Below, piece after piece: positions 5,158 through 5,611 of a stretch of 5,611 bases of DNA. Made by a program: the position numbers and the translations under genes. The stretch's first letter is position 1. The number at the start of each line of letters is the position of its first letter. Source of the DNA: Desulfovibrio sp. (GTDB lineage Bacteria > Desulfobacterota > Desulfovibrionia > Desulfovibrionales > Desulfovibrionaceae); contig DQED01000366.1 in assembly GCA_003525525.1 (NCBI GenBank), positions 161-5,771 of the forward strand. Direction: 5' to 3'. Below the pieces are notes generated by a model. That model saw only the letters and a program-made list of their open reading frames with translations. It did not search any database and had not been told where the DNA came from.

Positions 5158-5395
5158 GCGTATCCTTGACTCAGAAAAATAAAAGAGAGGGAGAAAAGCT
5201 GATCCTGTTAAGGCTACCATTTCATAATCTGAGGTCAAGTTGGGATGGATTTATTGTGTTTTCACTGTATATTTGTATATTTTTAATATAATAGACTTGG
5301 GAAATGTCATTTGCAAAAAAAATTGAATTCAATACTTATAAATACTGCGACTAGTATTTTGGTATAAATTTTTTTTCTGCAAAAGGACGGTATTG
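5158..5395. other. AT-rich divergent intergenic region
   Basis: This stretch is mostly A and T while both sides are GC-rich, so it stands out in composition. It separates the minus-strand small ORF/M23 genes from the plus-strand lipoprotein gene and probably holds promoters for both. Visible candidates: a perfect TATAAT on the plus strand at 5287-5292 (no convincing -35 at 16-18 nt); TTGACC on the minus strand (5238-5233) with only a weak -10 downstream (TAGCCT, 5216-5211); the dyad TATATT TTT AATATA (5276-5290); and the 12-bp palindrome ATTGAATTCAAT (5322-5333). I found no convincing longer gene; plus-strand ATGs here open only very short frames. Confidence 0.5.
5331..5368 (+). promoter_or_regulatory. 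operator-like repeats before the lipoprotein gene
   Basis: AATACT occurs at 5331-5336 and again at 5341-5346, exactly one helical turn apart. The second copy is mirrored as AGTATT at 5353-5358, giving a 7-bp dyad AAATACT (5340-5346) gcgact AGTATTT (5353-5359). TATAAA boxes at 5337-5342 and 5363-5368 overlap or flank it, which is where a repressor would block a promoter. The dyad ends 36 nt before the lipoprotein ATG. The regulator is not in the window; TetR- or MerR-type proteins often act this way on efflux genes, but that link is inference. Confidence 0.4.
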
Positions 5396-5611
5396 ATGCT
5401 TTGGGAAAAAATGTCCGTGAATTGCGCCATTCTCCTGCGGTTCGATGTAACGGGGCTTGACAAACCCGGCAGCCCGGAAACCGTTCCCGGTCCGCGGGGG
5501 ACGCAACGCACCACGGGCCCTGCGCGTATACCGCCGTCCCGGGCGGGCCGGCTGTTTGCCGCTCTCGTCCTTGCCACACTCGCCGCCTGCTCGCGCGCGC
5601 CCGAGCCGGTC
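5396..5611 (+). CDS. putative lipoprotein, possibly RND efflux adaptor (3' end missing)
   Basis: The frame is open from ATG 5396 to the window end (72 codons). AAGGA at 5383-5387 lies 8 nt upstream; a second in-frame ATG is at 5411. Residues 49-65 read RAGRLFAALVLATLAAC: a basic n-region, a hydrophobic stretch and the lipobox L62-A-A-C65, followed by SRAPEPV. That is a bacterial lipoprotein signal, and the Pro-rich start after the cysteine resembles periplasmic adaptors (HlyD/AcrA family) of RND pumps, though too little is present to be sure. Odd: about 48 residues precede the signal, rich in Pro, Gly, Arg and Thr from position 22. A lipoprotein signal normally sits at the very N-terminus, so translation may start further in, at a non-standard codon, or the annotated start may be wrong. 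Confidence 0.55.
   Translation, partial: MLWEKMSVNCAILLRFDVTGLDKPGSPETVPGPRGTQRTTGPARIPPSRAGRLFAALVLATLAACSRAPEPV

Noticed and set aside
5307..5579. 82- and 90-codon minus-strand frames at the window end
   Set aside because: They run antisense to the lipoprotein start and through the AT-rich control region; no ribosome site or family resemblance.
1..5611. CRISPR array, tRNA, rRNA, insertion sequence or integrase
   Set aside because: No regularly spaced direct repeats, cloverleaf-like segments or transposase/integrase motifs were seen on either strand.

Overview
The window looks like chromosome from a high-GC, anaerobic, sulfate-reducing bacterium of the Desulfovibrionales (Desulfovibrio/Solidesulfovibrio type). 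This is inferred from very GC-rich codon use with clear Shine-Dalgarno sites, a polyferredoxin/flavoprotein electron-transfer pair, a HemW-type heme chaperone and a MepM-like cell-wall peptidase. No rRNA marker is present, so the taxonomy is an inference. I see no rRNA, tRNA, CRISPR array, transposase or integrase.

Layout. (1) 1-2139, plus strand: the C-terminal 285 residues of a GltD-like FAD/NAD(P) oxidoreductase, then a four-cluster [4Fe-4S] polyferredoxin, then a tetratricopeptide-repeat protein. The first two genes are 24 nt apart. The third follows after 99 nt that contain a strong bulged hairpin. The flavoprotein and ferredoxin probably pass electrons between NAD(P)H and a low-potential enzyme encoded upstream. 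A tungsten aldehyde:ferredoxin oxidoreductase of the AorABC type is one candidate. (2) 2140-2349: a gap with three stacked inverted repeats, two of them perfect over 15-17 bp, and no classical U-tract terminator. (3) 2350-3495, plus strand: hemW, a radical-SAM heme chaperone. It converges on and overlaps by 7 bp (4) 3489-4859, minus strand: a membrane-anchored M23 peptidoglycan endopeptidase with an unusual HxD in place of the HxH zinc motif. (5) 4860-5395: the upstream region of that peptidase. It has three GC-rich dyads (4937-5030), a probable 31-residue basic small protein on the minus strand (5062-5157) with a good ribosome site, and an AT-rich island (about 5158-5395) with operator-like repeats. 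(6) 5396-5611, plus strand: the start of a lipoprotein gene cut by the window end, resembling the start of an RND-efflux periplasmic adaptor but with an odd N-terminal extension.

The genes do not form one obvious pathway. Genes 1-3 read as a redox module. hemW stands alone. The peptidase and the small ORF diverge from the lipoprotein gene across the AT-rich control region. The items most worth a second look are the structured gap before hemW, the small ORF at 5062-5157, the HxD substitution in the M23 peptidase, and the His-aligned 40-residue repeats with a His/Cys tail in the TPR protein.
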